Source of the DNA: Pontibacter indicus
GTDB lineage: Bacteria > Bacteroidota > Bacteroidia > Cytophagales > Hymenobacteraceae
Length of the DNA stretch: 64,000 bases
Assembly: GCF_900156345.1 (NCBI RefSeq)
Contig: NZ_FTPP01000002.1
Location: 124,001-188,000, forward strand
Direction: 5' to 3'
Shown here: piece by piece, positions 1 to 8,761 of the stretch
Layout of the letters: the number at the start of each line of letters is the position of its first letter
How positions within the stretch are numbered: position 1 is the first letter of the stretch
Made by a program: the position numbers and the translations under genes
Notes under the pieces: generated by a model
Seen by the model: the letters and a program-made list of their open reading frames with translations, nothing else
The model's database searches: none
What the model was told of the DNA's origin: nothing

Positions 1-678
1 GTAGACCAGCGCGGTTGCGGTCGCTCCTCCAGTTCCGAATCCAAAGACTACTCGCTGGCCCGCGTGGTGCAGGACTTTGAGGAACTGCGCGAGCACCTGG
101 GCTACAACAAGTGGATGCTCATGCCGCACTCCTTTGGCGGCACCATCGCCACTGAGTACGCCTACCAGCATCCGAAACGCGTCAGCGCGGCCATTTTCGT
201 CAACTCCACGCTATATCTGAACGATGCGCTGGAGAGCTACGTCAAGAACGGCGCGCGCCTGCTGGGCAAGCCTGAGTCGGAGTTTCGCAAAACGGGCGGC
301 TCTATTGGCGAAGCGCTCAACGGCGTGGCCTCCCAGCTCAACCAGCAGGGCGTGATGTACAAGATGATGTACCCCAAAAAGGAGATGTTTGACCAAATGA
401 ACGCCGTGATGGACACCACCATCAACTGGGACTTCGGCAGCAAGGTATGGGACTTCCCCGAATATACGCAGGACTTCACCATCAAAAGCGCCTCGCTCAA
501 AATGCCGGTACTCGTCATCTCGGGCAACAACGACTTGTCCGTTGGTCCGGAGCACTACAAACTGTTCAAGTTCAAAAATGCCACCTACCGGCCGATGGAC
601 ACCGGCCACTGCCCTTACCAGGAGCAAACGGCACTCTTCCACCAGCACGTAAAGGCCTTCCTGGCGAAGGTAAAATAA
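1..678 (+). CDS. Alpha/beta hydrolase, proline iminopeptidase-like (5' end outside window)
   Basis: The reading frame is open from base 1, so the gene starts upstream and only the last 225 residues are visible. Visible residues 2-9 read DQRGCGRS, the conserved motif near the N-terminal side of proline iminopeptidases. The nucleophile elbow is PHSFGG with Ser44 of the visible part; a Gly normally precedes it. A late Asp (SGNNDL) and His (DTGHCPY) complete a plausible Ser-Asp-His triad. Family knowledge suggests a cytoplasmic peptidase releasing N-terminal proline or a related ester/amide hydrolase, but the substrate cannot be read from the sequence. A strong terminator follows the stop codon. 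Confidence 0.85.
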   Translation, partial: VDQRGCGRSSSSESKDYSLARVVQDFEELREHLGYNKWMLMPHSFGGTIATEYAYQHPKRVSAAIFVNSTLYLNDALESYVKNGARLLGKPESEFRKTGGSIGEALNGVASQLNQQGVMYKMMYPKKEMFDQMNAVMDTTINWDFGSKVWDFPEYTQDFTIKSASLKMPVLVISGNNDLSVGPEHYKLFKFKNATYRPMDTGHCPYQEQTALFHQHVKAFLAKVK

Positions 679-703
679 TCGGGCCTATATACCTAGGCAA
701 TCG

Positions 704-736
704 AAGGGCGGGCCATTGGGGTCTGCCCTTTTTTTG
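704..736 (+). terminator. Rho-independent terminator after alpha/beta hydrolase
   Basis: AGGGCGGGCC (705-714) pairs with GGTCTGCCCT (720-729) through ten pairs, two of them G-U, around a 5-nt loop. A run of seven T follows. Confidence 0.85.
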
Positions 737-813
737 TGCCTGTCGCTCCTTCCGGAACCAAAGTGCAAAGCCTCGCCGTATGCCTTACTACCTAAACCCA
801 AGCGGCTATACCT

Positions 814-1794
814 ATGAAGCAACAAGACAGCACCCTGCGCATCGGCTACCACGCCTCGCACGAACAATTTAAACCCAGCGAACTCCTCCGGTTTGTGCAG
901 CAGGCCGAGCAGGCTGGTTTCAATGCCTCCATGTCCTCCGACCATTTTGCCCCCTGGAGCCTCGACCAGGGCGAGAGCGGCTTTGCGTGGTCCTGGCTCG
1001 GGGCGGCCATGCAGGCCACCCAGCTGCCTTTCGGCATCGTCAATGCCCCCGGGCAGCGCTACCACCCGGCTATTATTGCGCAGGCCGCCGCTACGCTGGC
1101 CGAAATGTTTCCGGAGCGCTTCTGGGTCGCCATGGGCAGCGGCCAGTACATCAACGAGCAGATCACGGGCGAGCACTGGCCCGTAAAGCAGGACCGCAAC
1201 GACCGACTCAAAGAGTGCGTCGACATCATCCGGGCGCTCTGGGACGGCGAGACCGTCACGCACCACGGCCTGGTGACGGTGGAAGAAGCCAAACTCTGGA
1301 CCCGCGCCAAAATAGCACCCAAGATCATCGGAGCCGCCATTACCGAGGAAACCGCCGAATGGGTGGGCAGCTGGGCCGACGGCATGATCACGGTATCCAA
1401 GCCTCCTAAGGAGTTAAAGAAGATGGTAGATGCCTTCCATCGAGGGGGAGGCGAAGGCAAACCGATGTACCTGAAAGTGCAGCTGTCTTACGCCAAAGAC
1501 GAAAAAGAGGCATTGCAAGGAGCCCACGAACAGTGGCGTTCCAACATCTTCCCGAGTGCCGTGCTCTCCGACCTACGCACGGCCAAACAGCTGGAGCAGG
1601 CGGCCATGTTTGTGCGCGAAGAAGACCTGCGTGCGCATGTGCGCATCTCCTCCGATCCCAACCAGCATGTGGAGTGGCTGCAACAGGACCTCGACCTGGG
1701 CTTCAGTCAGCTGATTCTGCACAATGTGAACCTGCAGCAGGAGCGCTTTATCGAGGTGTTTGGCGACAAGGTGGTGCCTCAGCTTTTGGGCTAA
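814..1794 (+). CDS. LLM-class flavin-dependent oxidoreductase (TIGR03885-like)
   Basis: The 326-residue protein matches the bacterial-luciferase-like monooxygenase fold across its whole length. N-terminal HASHEQFKPSELLRF and ASMSSDHFAPW, then MGSGQYINEQITG and ERLKECVDIIRALWDG-type segments are typical of LLM enzymes. No signal peptide or membrane segment is present, so it is cytoplasmic. Related proteins use FMN or F420; Bacteroidota generally lack F420, so FMN is more likely, but that is inference. The reaction is unknown. It stands alone behind a terminator and 88 bp before the next gene on the same strand. Confidence 0.85.
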   Translation: MKQQDSTLRIGYHASHEQFKPSELLRFVQQAEQAGFNASMSSDHFAPWSLDQGESGFAWSWLGAAMQATQLPFGIVNAPGQRYHPAIIAQAAATLAEMFPERFWVAMGSGQYINEQITGEHWPVKQDRNDRLKECVDIIRALWDGETVTHHGLVTVEEAKLWTRAKIAPKIIGAAITEETAEWVGSWADGMITVSKPPKELKKMVDAFHRGGGEGKPMYLKVQLSYAKDEKEALQGAHEQWRSNIFPSAVLSDLRTAKQLEQAAMFVREEDLRAHVRISSDPNQHVEWLQQDLDLGFSQLILHNVNLQQERFIEVFGDKVVPQLLG

Positions 1795-1882
1795 GGTATA
1801 GCACCGTAACAAAGCATTTCCGACCATTAACTTATAGCCTGTTAGCACGTTACAGGTATAACACGACACGTAGAGACGTCTT

Positions 1883-2962
1883 ATGAAATGGTCCCTTAAC
1901 CTCGGTAGAATAGCGGGCATCAAAATCCTGATGCACTGGACATTCCTGATCCTGATCGGCTGGATCGTGTTTTCGGAAATGCAGCGTGGCTCCGACCTGA
2001 TGGCCACCCTCCTGTCGGTTGCCTTTGTGCTGACCATTTTCCTGTGCGTTGTGCTGCACGAGTTAGGCCATGCGCTGATGGCGAAACGCTATGGCGTGGG
2101 CACCAAAATGATCACCCTGCTGCCGATTGGCGGTGTGGCCAGTCTGGAGCGTATACCTGAAAACCCGAAAAAGGAACTGATGATCGCCATTGCAGGCCCC
2201 GCCGTGAACGTGGTAATTGCCTTCGTGCTTTGGCTGATTCTTCCGCCGCTGCGCGAGCTGCCGGACGAGTCGTTTTTCAGCCGTATTACACCGGCCAACT
2301 TCCTATACCTGCTCTTTTTTGTGAACATGATGCTCGTGGTCTTCAACGCTATACCTGCCTTCCCGATGGATGGCGGACGCGTGTTGCGGGCCTTGTTGGC
2401 GTTTAAACTGGGCAGAGTGCGGGCCACGCAGATAGCGGCTAACCTCGGGCAGATGCTGGCCATCTTCTTCATGTTCATCGGCTTTTTCTACAACCCCTTC
2501 CTGATCCTGATCGGCATCTTCGTGTTTTTCGGAGCTTGGTCTGAGAACGTGGTGGTGCAGCACATCGAGTTTCTGCGCGGCCACCAGGTGCGCGAAGGCA
2601 TGATGACCAATTTCGTGACTTTGGCACCCACCGAAACAGTGCGCGACGCCCTGGGTAAACTGCTCAAAGGCTCGGAGCATGACTTTGTAGTGGAACAGGA
2701 CGGGCAGGTGATGGGCACGCTCACGCGCATGCAACTGATACAGGCCGTAAAAGAAGAAAAGGTCGAAAGTCCGGTGGCGGACATCATGACGCAGGAAGTA
2801 AAAGCCTTTAACGTGCAGGACAAGTTGGCCGAGGCCTATACCGAGCTGCAGAAAACCAAGGCGCCGCTCTTCCCGGTGCTCGAGAACGGGCGATTGGCCG
2901 GCGTCATCAACTCCGACAACATCAACGAATTCATCCTGATAAAATCCGCCCTGGCGCATTAA
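1883..2962 (+). CDS. Site-2 protease family (M50) membrane metalloprotease with CBS pair
   Basis: The 359-residue protein carries HELGH at residues 59-63 inside a membrane segment and NAIPAFPMDGG at 155-165, whose Asp163 is the third zinc ligand of M50 proteases. About six hydrophobic segments fill residues 10-210. Residues from about 240 to 355 form two CBS units. This is the SpoIVFB/Rip-like subgroup of intramembrane proteases with a C-terminal CBS regulatory module, which in related proteins senses nucleotides. The substrate is unknown; cleavage of an anti-sigma factor or a remnant signal peptide is a family-level possibility. The ATG follows about 20 bases after a motif-like ACGTTACAGGTATAAC stretch. 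Confidence 0.92.
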   Translation: MKWSLNLGRIAGIKILMHWTFLILIGWIVFSEMQRGSDLMATLLSVAFVLTIFLCVVLHELGHALMAKRYGVGTKMITLLPIGGVASLERIPENPKKELMIAIAGPAVNVVIAFVLWLILPPLRELPDESFFSRITPANFLYLLFFVNMMLVVFNAIPAFPMDGGRVLRALLAFKLGRVRATQIAANLGQMLAIFFMFIGFFYNPFLILIGIFVFFGAWSENVVVQHIEFLRGHQVREGMMTNFVTLAPTETVRDALGKLLKGSEHDFVVEQDGQVMGTLTRMQLIQAVKEEKVESPVADIMTQEVKAFNVQDKLAEAYTELQKTKAPLFPVLENGRLAGVINSDNINEFILIKSALAH

Positions 2963-3028
2963 AGGGCAGAACTTCCGCGCACAGGCGACAGCTATACCTG
3001 ACATGCTTCATCCGACACACAATTTTAT

Positions 3029-3036
3029 TATATTTG
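3029..3036 (+). promoter_or_regulatory. Possible -7 promoter element (TATATTTG)
   Basis: TATATTTG matches the Bacteroidota TAnnTTTG -7 consensus, about 110 bases before the start at 3149. No good TTG is seen at the -33 spacing. Confidence 0.3.
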
Positions 3037-3148
3037 GCAGCAAACCGGCCATACCATGGCATATCCTTTTCCGTAATAGTACGTTATGGCCGCTTTGCAT
3101 GCCACACTCTAATTTTTCGACAGCTAAACTGACAATCCGCACCTGTAT

Positions 3149-5320
3149 ATGACCACCACACTCCTAACACCTGACCGCCTGGGGTCTCGAAGCGCTGCCA
3201 TGTTGTTGGCACTCCTTCTCTCGGTGATTTCCTTTGCAGCACATGCCTCCGAAGACCTGCACATGGTGCCCATTCCGCTGGAGGAGCGCATCAAGGCTGC
3301 CGATATCATTGTGGAGGGCGAGGTGGTGGCCCAGCGCTCGTTCTGGGATGCCCGGCAGGAGTTTATTTACACGGCACACACCGTCCGGCTTTTCAAGGTG
3401 TTCAAGGGTGAGCTACAGGAGCGCCAGGTGGAGGTGATCACAGACGGTGGTACAGTAGGCCTGGCCATGCACACGGTGTCGTCGGCTTTGCAGCTGCGCA
3501 AAGGGCAGCAGGGCATGTTTTTCCTGACCAAGGGTGCACCTACAGGTATAGCAGCAAGCGCGGCAGCTGTTATCACCAAGCCTTATGGCAGCCGGCAGGG
3601 ATTTGTGCGCTACGATGTGGCGCAAGGCACCGCCGCCGACCCGTTCAACCAATATAAATCCGTGCAGGAGGTATACAAGAGCGTCACCTCGCGCATGGGA
3701 CGACAGTACAAAACCGTGTTAGCCAACGAAAAACTGGAGTCAGGTATAAAGGCCCAGCTGAAACAGGAGAGCACACAGGCGACACAGGCCGTAGTGGTAG
3801 CGGGCATCAGCCCAACACGCACCAGTGCCGGTACGGGCGCTGTCCTGACCATCACAGGCACGGGCTTCGGCAATACCCGCGGAAACGGCTTCGTGGAATT
3901 CCCTAACGCCGACGACGGCGGCACTACCCTGGTGCGCCCCTACGCCTCTGACTATCTATCCTGGACCAATAACCAGATTCGGGTGATCGTACCTTCTTAT
4001 ACCCAGACGGGTGGCACAGCCGGTACAGGCCGCGTGAAAGTGACCGCCAACGACGGAACCTCAGGTATAAGCGCCGCCACGCTCGTGATTGAATTCGCCT
4101 ACTCTAACGTGGTGGCCGAGGGTGGCAACACGCCTTACCAGCCAGCCCTGATCGACGCCAACCGAAGCGGTGGCTATACCATACAGTTCGCTCCCAGTCT
4201 GCAAAGCAGAGCCGCTGCTCAGGAGGGTTTCCGACGTGCCGTGAACAATTGGGTGTGTACCACCAACGTAAACTGGATAATTGGGGCAACTACCACCACC
4301 GAGAACGCGGCCGACGACGGACGAAGCGTGATTCGTTTTGCGCCTCCATCCGTGACAGGGCAGAGTGTGCTGGCCCGCACCATCAGCAAGTACAGAGGCT
4401 GCGTATCCATCAACGGCACCCGCCGCGACACGATCTTCTGGCTCACCGAGTTCGACATGGAGATCAACAGCAACATCTCCTGGCAGTACGGTCCGGGCGG
4501 GCCGAGCGCCAACCAATTTGACTTTGAAACCGTGATCCTGCACGAATTAGGACACGCGCACCAGCTTGGCCACGTTATTTTGCCAAACACCCTGATGCAC
4601 TACAACATTGCCCGCCAGAAGCAAATCCGCGACCTGACACCGCCTGATATAGCCGGGGCCAACCTGGTGCTGAACCGAAGCCTGAGCCCGCCAATTTGTG
4701 GAGGCCGCTCTCCAATGATCCCCAAACTGGACGGCGACTGTAACCTGGCGTCTGAGATTTTCACCTTTGATGCTTCCTTTAACAGCAGTGGCGCCGTGAA
4801 CGTGATCTGGACAACCAGCAGGGAGACGGGCGTAGCCCGCTTTGTGGTGCAGCGCAGCCCGGACGGGCAGCAGTGGGAGAATGTGGGCGAGGTGCCTGTC
4901 ACAGGGCAGGCCGGCGACTATACCTTTACGGACAGCGATCCATTACCCCGCCGTAGCTACTACCGCCTGCGCGTGGTATACACCGACAATACCGAGGCTT
5001 TCTCAGGCAGGGTGCAGGTACTCAACCCAAGCGACCTGCGTGTTTTCAAGGTATACCCTAACCCGATCGGCCTCACGACAAACACCGACGGCACCCCAAG
5101 TGAAACTCTGCGGATAGAGTACCTGGTACGCAGCTCATCCGACATCAGCATGCAGCTCTACGATTTGCAGGGCAGGCTCGTGCGCGACGTGAAAGCTACC
5201 GTAACCGACGGCACCGACGTTGTGGAGATCAACGTAGCCGACCTGGCGGCGGGCACCTATGTGCTGCGCTGGAGCGAGGGCAGCAACAGCGGCGTCACCA
5301 AAGTGGTGAAAGCGCAGTAA
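3149..5320 (+). CDS. Secreted TIG-domain, matrixin-like metalloprotease with T9SS sorting domain
   Basis: The 723-residue protein has an N-terminal signal segment ending near AHA (residue 33). A region at about 212-315 (ISPTRTSAGTGAVLTITGTGFG) is an IPT/TIG beta-sandwich. Residues 465-475 read HELGHAHQLGH, followed by a Met-turn-like TLMHY and LTPPDIAGANLVL, the order seen in matrixins. The usual Gly at the eighth position of HExxHxxGxxH is Gln here. The last 90 residues (VYPNP near the start, LYDLQGRLV, then GTYVLRW) form a T9SS type A sorting domain. It should be exported by Sec, then carried across the outer membrane by T9SS. Peptidase activity is inferred. An ATG at 3200 is an alternative start. 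A shared terminator follows. Confidence 0.87.
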   Translation: MTTTLLTPDRLGSRSAAMLLALLLSVISFAAHASEDLHMVPIPLEERIKAADIIVEGEVVAQRSFWDARQEFIYTAHTVRLFKVFKGELQERQVEVITDGGTVGLAMHTVSSALQLRKGQQGMFFLTKGAPTGIAASAAAVITKPYGSRQGFVRYDVAQGTAADPFNQYKSVQEVYKSVTSRMGRQYKTVLANEKLESGIKAQLKQESTQATQAVVVAGISPTRTSAGTGAVLTITGTGFGNTRGNGFVEFPNADDGGTTLVRPYASDYLSWTNNQIRVIVPSYTQTGGTAGTGRVKVTANDGTSGISAATLVIEFAYSNVVAEGGNTPYQPALIDANRSGGYTIQFAPSLQSRAAAQEGFRRAVNNWVCTTNVNWIIGATTTTENAADDGRSVIRFAPPSVTGQSVLARTISKYRGCVSINGTRRDTIFWLTEFDMEINSNISWQYGPGGPSANQFDFETVILHELGHAHQLGHVILPNTLMHYNIARQKQIRDLTPPDIAGANLVLNRSLSPPICGGRSPMIPKLDGDCNLASEIFTFDASFNSSGAVNVIWTTSRETGVARFVVQRSPDGQQWENVGEVPVTGQAGDYTFTDSDPLPRRSYYRLRVVYTDNTEAFSGRVQVLNPSDLRVFKVYPNPIGLTTNTDGTPSETLRIEYLVRSSSDISMQLYDLQGRLVRDVKATVTDGTDVVEINVADLAAGTYVLRWSEGSNSGVTKVVKAQ

Positions 5321-5357
5321 ACAGAAAAGGGAGGCTAATCGCCTCCCTTTTCTGTTT
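5321..5357. terminator. Bidirectional terminator between the T9SS cargo and hsp20
   Basis: ACAGAAAAGGGAGGC (5321-5335) pairs perfectly with 5341-5355 over 15 bp around a TAATC loop. The A/T-rich ends of the stem serve both converging genes. Confidence 0.88.
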
Positions 5358-5368
5358 TGCCTGACACC

Positions 5369-5842
5369 TTAATCGATGCTGACGCGTTTGCGGTTTCCCC
5401 CGCCAGTGTGCTCCTGTTTTGGCACTGTTATTTTCAGTACACCCTCTTCGTAGCGTGCCTTTATTTCTTCTGGTCTCACAGATTCAGGCAGTTTGAACGA
5501 GCGGCTGAATGAGCTGTAGTTATACTCCCGGCGGGTGTAGTTGTCTTCCTCTGTCGAAGTGTCCTGCTCTTTCTGGCTGCTGATGGTGAGCATACCTTCA
5601 TCTACGTCCACCGCAAAATCGTCTTTCGCCATACCTGGGGCCGCCAGTTCTATGGTGTATTCTCTTTCATTTTCGCGGATGTTAGTGGCAGGCATGTTCC
5701 GCATGATCTGCCGCCCGATTTGTGCAGGCATCCGCATTAGGTCGTTCTCAAAGAAACGATCCACGTCACTGAAAAAATCTGTGAAGAACGATCTGGGAAC
5801 AAGGCTTTCGCCTCCGGTGCGTTCTTTTCTCATGGGCTTCAT
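5369..5842 (-). CDS. Hsp20/alpha-crystallin small heat-shock protein
   Basis: The 157-residue protein has an alpha-crystallin domain at about residues 45-145, including ATNIRENEREYTIELAAPGM, YNYSSFSRSFKLP and ARYEEGVLKITVPK, which is the typical Hsp20 core with the GVL motif. It is an ATP-independent holdase chaperone of the cytoplasm. The longer open frame could start further upstream, but ATG at 5842 is preferred: it lies about six bases after AAAGGAGGT, a strong Shine-Dalgarno site that is uncommon among genes here. The strong site may fit rapid translation under stress. The gene is convergent with the secreted metalloprotease-like gene. Confidence 0.95.
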   Translation of the reverse strand: MKPMRKERTGGESLVPRSFFTDFFSDVDRFFENDLMRMPAQIGRQIMRNMPATNIRENEREYTIELAAPGMAKDDFAVDVDEGMLTISSQKEQDTSTEEDNYTRREYNYSSFSRSFKLPESVRPEEIKARYEEGVLKITVPKQEHTGGGNRKRVSID

Positions 5843-5958
5843 AGTGGTACCTCCTTTTGGTTTTGGTTTAACATTCTGTATCATCACCCCGACCGGGATG
5901 GGGAATCCCACTAATTTCTACGCCTTGTTTTTTTTATAGTTTAACCCTGAATACAAAT

Positions 5959-6002
5959 AAAAAAAAGCGACCAGGAACAAATGAATGTCGCTGGCCGCTT
6001 TT
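5959..6002 (-). terminator. Orphan terminator-like hairpin
   Basis: AAAAGCGACCAG (5963-5974) pairs with CTGGCCGCTTTT (5991-6002) with one mismatch and a 16-nt loop. Read on the minus strand, the stem is followed by eight T. No minus-strand gene lies upstream of it. Confidence 0.45.
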
Positions 6003-6408
6003 CAGGATTAAGGTTTGTTTTCAGATGTCAGGGCATAGGCTCCAGGAGCATAAGCTTATACTCGACGCAGGGTTTTGTCAGTAGCTCGCGTGTAGTTTTC
6101 ATAGCTTGGAAAGGGACAGTCTGTTTTCCATTGCTCGGAATAGGCTCGAGTAACTGTACAAATGTTGTAAAACATCAGCTGTACGCAAAGGAGACTTTAC
6201 CTTAAAAGGTAACTAGCATATTACACCTATTATGCTTGATTTTCGGAGCAAAAACACCCTATAAGCCAAATCATCGCAATTTTATTTTTAACTTAACAGC
6301 AAAAGGTAACATCCAAAATAACAATGCTGTTGTTGCAACAGCGAATTATTATGACCGTTTGAAATTTCTGTGAGGAGGGGAATGGTAGTATTATTATAGT
6401 GAGTATAC

Positions 6409-6416
6409 TATATTTG
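6409..6416 (+). promoter_or_regulatory. Possible -7 promoter element (TATATTTG)
   Basis: It matches TAnnTTTG and ends 31 bases before the DUF3667 start codon. The -33 TTG is not evident. Confidence 0.4.
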
Positions 6417-6447
6417 ACAGGTTAAGCATACTGCTTGATGCAAGCTT

Positions 6448-7362
6448 ATGGCGAAGAGAAGACGAAAGTTTGTACAATGCCCCAACTGTGGCTATACCTT
6501 TGAGGAGGTAAACAATTACTGCCCCAACTGCGGACAGGAGAACCATGACCTGAATGTGCCGGTGAAACACCTGGTGGAGGAGTTCTTTGAAAGCACCCTG
6601 CACTATGACACCAAGTTTTTGCGCACACTCAAGTACCTGATCACCCGCCCCGGTTATCTGACCGAAAAGTTTAACAGGGGCCAGCGTGCTTCGTATGTCC
6701 CGCCATTTAGACTTTACGTGTTCATCAGCCTTTTTTTCTTTACTACGGTTGCCGTGTTTGCCTCCAAGAATCTGGTGATGAGCGACACGACGAGCGCAAG
6801 TGAGCGGCTAAAGACAACCGATCCGGAGGCTGCAGCCCGTATACTGCAAGCTGACTCGCTTGCCAGGATGCGGGTTGGTTTCACTTTTGGAGACACGGCT
6901 GCCGCTCCCGGCGACACGACAGGCCTCATTATTAATGAAGAGGTAGACAACAAGTTCAGGAGTTTTTTAGAGAACGAAGAACAAGCCAGGCAAAGGCTGT
7001 TGAAGAACATCTCATTCATGATGTTTGTGCTCATGCCATTTTTCGGGTTCATCCTATACCTGTTTTACCGGTCGCAGCGCCGAAACTACGTGGAGCACCT
7101 CATGTTCTCTGTTCATTTCCATACCTTTGTCTTCCTGCTGATCATGTTCGCCATACTGCTAGAGGTGGTATTCCCTAGGATTAGTACTGAAGAGTGGGTG
7201 TTTCTGATCAGCACAGTTTATTTGTTCTTTGCGCTGCGCTACGTGTACAAAGAATCGTACCTGGTCACGGCAGCCAAACTGCTACCTGTTGGCTTTGTAT
7301 ACCTGGTATCTTTGGCTATACTGTTTGTAACAACTGTTGGCATCAGCGTGCTGCTCAGTTAA
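6448..7362 (+). CDS. DUF3667 membrane protein with N-terminal zinc ribbon
   Basis: The 304-residue protein begins with a basic stretch and two CPNCG knuckles (Cys11/14 and Cys25/28), a zinc ribbon. The segment LVEEFFESTLHYDTKFLRTLKYLITRPG is the DUF3667 core. One hydrophobic helix follows near residue 95 and about four to five more fill residues 195-304. A charged, Ser/Thr-rich section of about 90 residues separates the helices. DUF3667 proteins are common in Bacteroidota and have no known function. The gene lies 18 bp upstream of dgt and is probably cotranscribed with it. Confidence 0.9.
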   Translation: MAKRRRKFVQCPNCGYTFEEVNNYCPNCGQENHDLNVPVKHLVEEFFESTLHYDTKFLRTLKYLITRPGYLTEKFNRGQRASYVPPFRLYVFISLFFFTTVAVFASKNLVMSDTTSASERLKTTDPEAAARILQADSLARMRVGFTFGDTAAAPGDTTGLIINEEVDNKFRSFLENEEQARQRLLKNISFMMFVLMPFFGFILYLFYRSQRRNYVEHLMFSVHFHTFVFLLIMFAILLEVVFPRISTEEWVFLISTVYLFFALRYVYKESYLVTAAKLLPVGFVYLVSLAILFVTTVGISVLLS

Positions 7363-7380
7363 TTTATACCTTATTACCAC

Positions 7381-8751
7381 ATGAACCTTTCTACCTCCTG
7401 GGAACGCTTAATTTCTAAGAAACGCTTCGAAACGACCGATAGTAAGTATAGCTCCGATGAATCGGTGCGTGGCGAGTTTCAGCGCGATTACGACCGCATC
7501 GTGTTTTCGTCGGCCTTCCGGCGCCTGCAAAACAAGACGCAGGTGATGCCCATGCCGGAGAGCGACTTTGTGCACACCCGCCTCACGCACAGCCTGGAGG
7601 CCTCGGTGGTTGGCCGTTCGCTGGGCCGCATCGTAGGCAAAAGCATACTGGAGCGCTACCCCGACCTGACAGGAGACAAGAACATACAGGAAGCCGACTT
7701 TGGTGATATCGTGGCAGCCGCCTGCCTCTCGCACGACATCGGCAACCCGCCTTTTGGCCACTCTGGAGAGGACGCTATCTCAGCCTATTTTCTTAGTGAG
7801 GAAGCACAACCTTTCTTGAAGAACCTGACCCAAGCACAACTGGCCGACCTGCAGCGTTTCGAAGGCAATGCCGCCGGTTTTCGGGTACTCACCTATACCT
7901 ATCCGGCGCACTGCAACCTGCCGGGCGGCCTGAGCCTGACCTATACCACGCTGGCCACTTTCACGAAGTATCCGAAGGAGTCACTGCCGGTCATAGCGGG
8001 CACCAAAAACACCAGCGAAAAGAAGTACGGCTTTTTCCAGACAGAGAAAGCCTGGTTCAACACCATTGCCCAGGAGTTAGGTCTGTTGAAAAAAGGAGAC
8101 TACGACCAGGTATTCTATCACCGTCACCCGCTTGCTTTTCTGGTAGAGGCCGCCGACGACATCTGTTACCGCATCATCGACTTTGAAGACGGCCTAAAGC
8201 TCGGCCTGGTACCACATCAACAAGGCATCGCCCTGCTGCGCCAGATTCTGAACGACGCCCCGGACCGTGTCTCCAGCCTGACTTTTTATGATTGGCGCGA
8301 AGAGATCGGCTACCTGCGCGCGCGCATCATCGGGAAACTCATTCAAGAGACCACCCAGGTTTTCCTGCAACACGAAGAGGCTATCCTGGCTGGCACCTAC
8401 GACAAACCGCTCATCAACGAACTCGGCTGCAAGCCAGTGCTCGACCAGATCAAGGACCTCTCCATCGACCTGATCTACCGCAATCGTCCAGTATTGGAAA
8501 TCGAAGCCGCCGGTTTTGAAGTGCTCGGCGGTCTGCTAGACGCCTGTATGAAAGCTGCCTCCCGCCCGGACTCCAGGCACCACCGCAAGATAGCCGATCT
8601 CATCCCGCCGCACTACCTGCAGCTACCCGAAGGTGCCTCCGACTACGAGCGCATCATCCACATCACCGACTTCGTCACCAGCCTCACCGACCAAGCCGCG
8701 CTCGGGCTGTACCGGAAGATCAAGGGAATTGAGTTGCCGAGGATGTATTAA
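7381..8751 (+). CDS. dgt: Deoxyguanosinetriphosphate triphosphohydrolase (dGTPase)
   Basis: The 456-residue protein matches the dGTPase family from its first residues (WERLISKKRF) to its end. The HD-domain metal ligands are visible in FVHTRLTHSLEASVVGRSLG and CLSHDIGNPPFGHSGEDAI, and ADDICYRIIDFEDG carries the last Asp. The enzyme hydrolyses dGTP to deoxyguanosine and triphosphate in the cytoplasm and helps control dNTP pools. The length fits the non-E. coli type. It starts 18 bp after DUF3667 and is followed within 10 bp by the next gene, so the three may form one transcript. Confidence 0.95.
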   Translation: MNLSTSWERLISKKRFETTDSKYSSDESVRGEFQRDYDRIVFSSAFRRLQNKTQVMPMPESDFVHTRLTHSLEASVVGRSLGRIVGKSILERYPDLTGDKNIQEADFGDIVAAACLSHDIGNPPFGHSGEDAISAYFLSEEAQPFLKNLTQAQLADLQRFEGNAAGFRVLTYTYPAHCNLPGGLSLTYTTLATFTKYPKESLPVIAGTKNTSEKKYGFFQTEKAWFNTIAQELGLLKKGDYDQVFYHRHPLAFLVEAADDICYRIIDFEDGLKLGLVPHQQGIALLRQILNDAPDRVSSLTFYDWREEIGYLRARIIGKLIQETTQVFLQHEEAILAGTYDKPLINELGCKPVLDQIKDLSIDLIYRNRPVLEIEAAGFEVLGGLLDACMKAASRPDSRHHRKIADLIPPHYLQLPEGASDYERIIHITDFVTSLTDQAALGLYRKIKGIELPRMY

Positions 8752-8761
8752 GTAAGTGTGT

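Larger units (their letters stand above)
5843..6447. other. 605-bp intergenic region
   Basis: It holds the upstream region of hsp20, an orphan hairpin at 5963-6002 and a possible promoter at 6409. The 74-codon open frame inside it lacks any family signal. The 3' half is AT-rich and shows nothing else I can name. Confidence 0.5.

Noticed and set aside
5981..6205. 74-codon open frame in the hsp20 intergenic region
   Set aside because: No family signal, no ribosome-binding site, and it starts inside the orphan hairpin.
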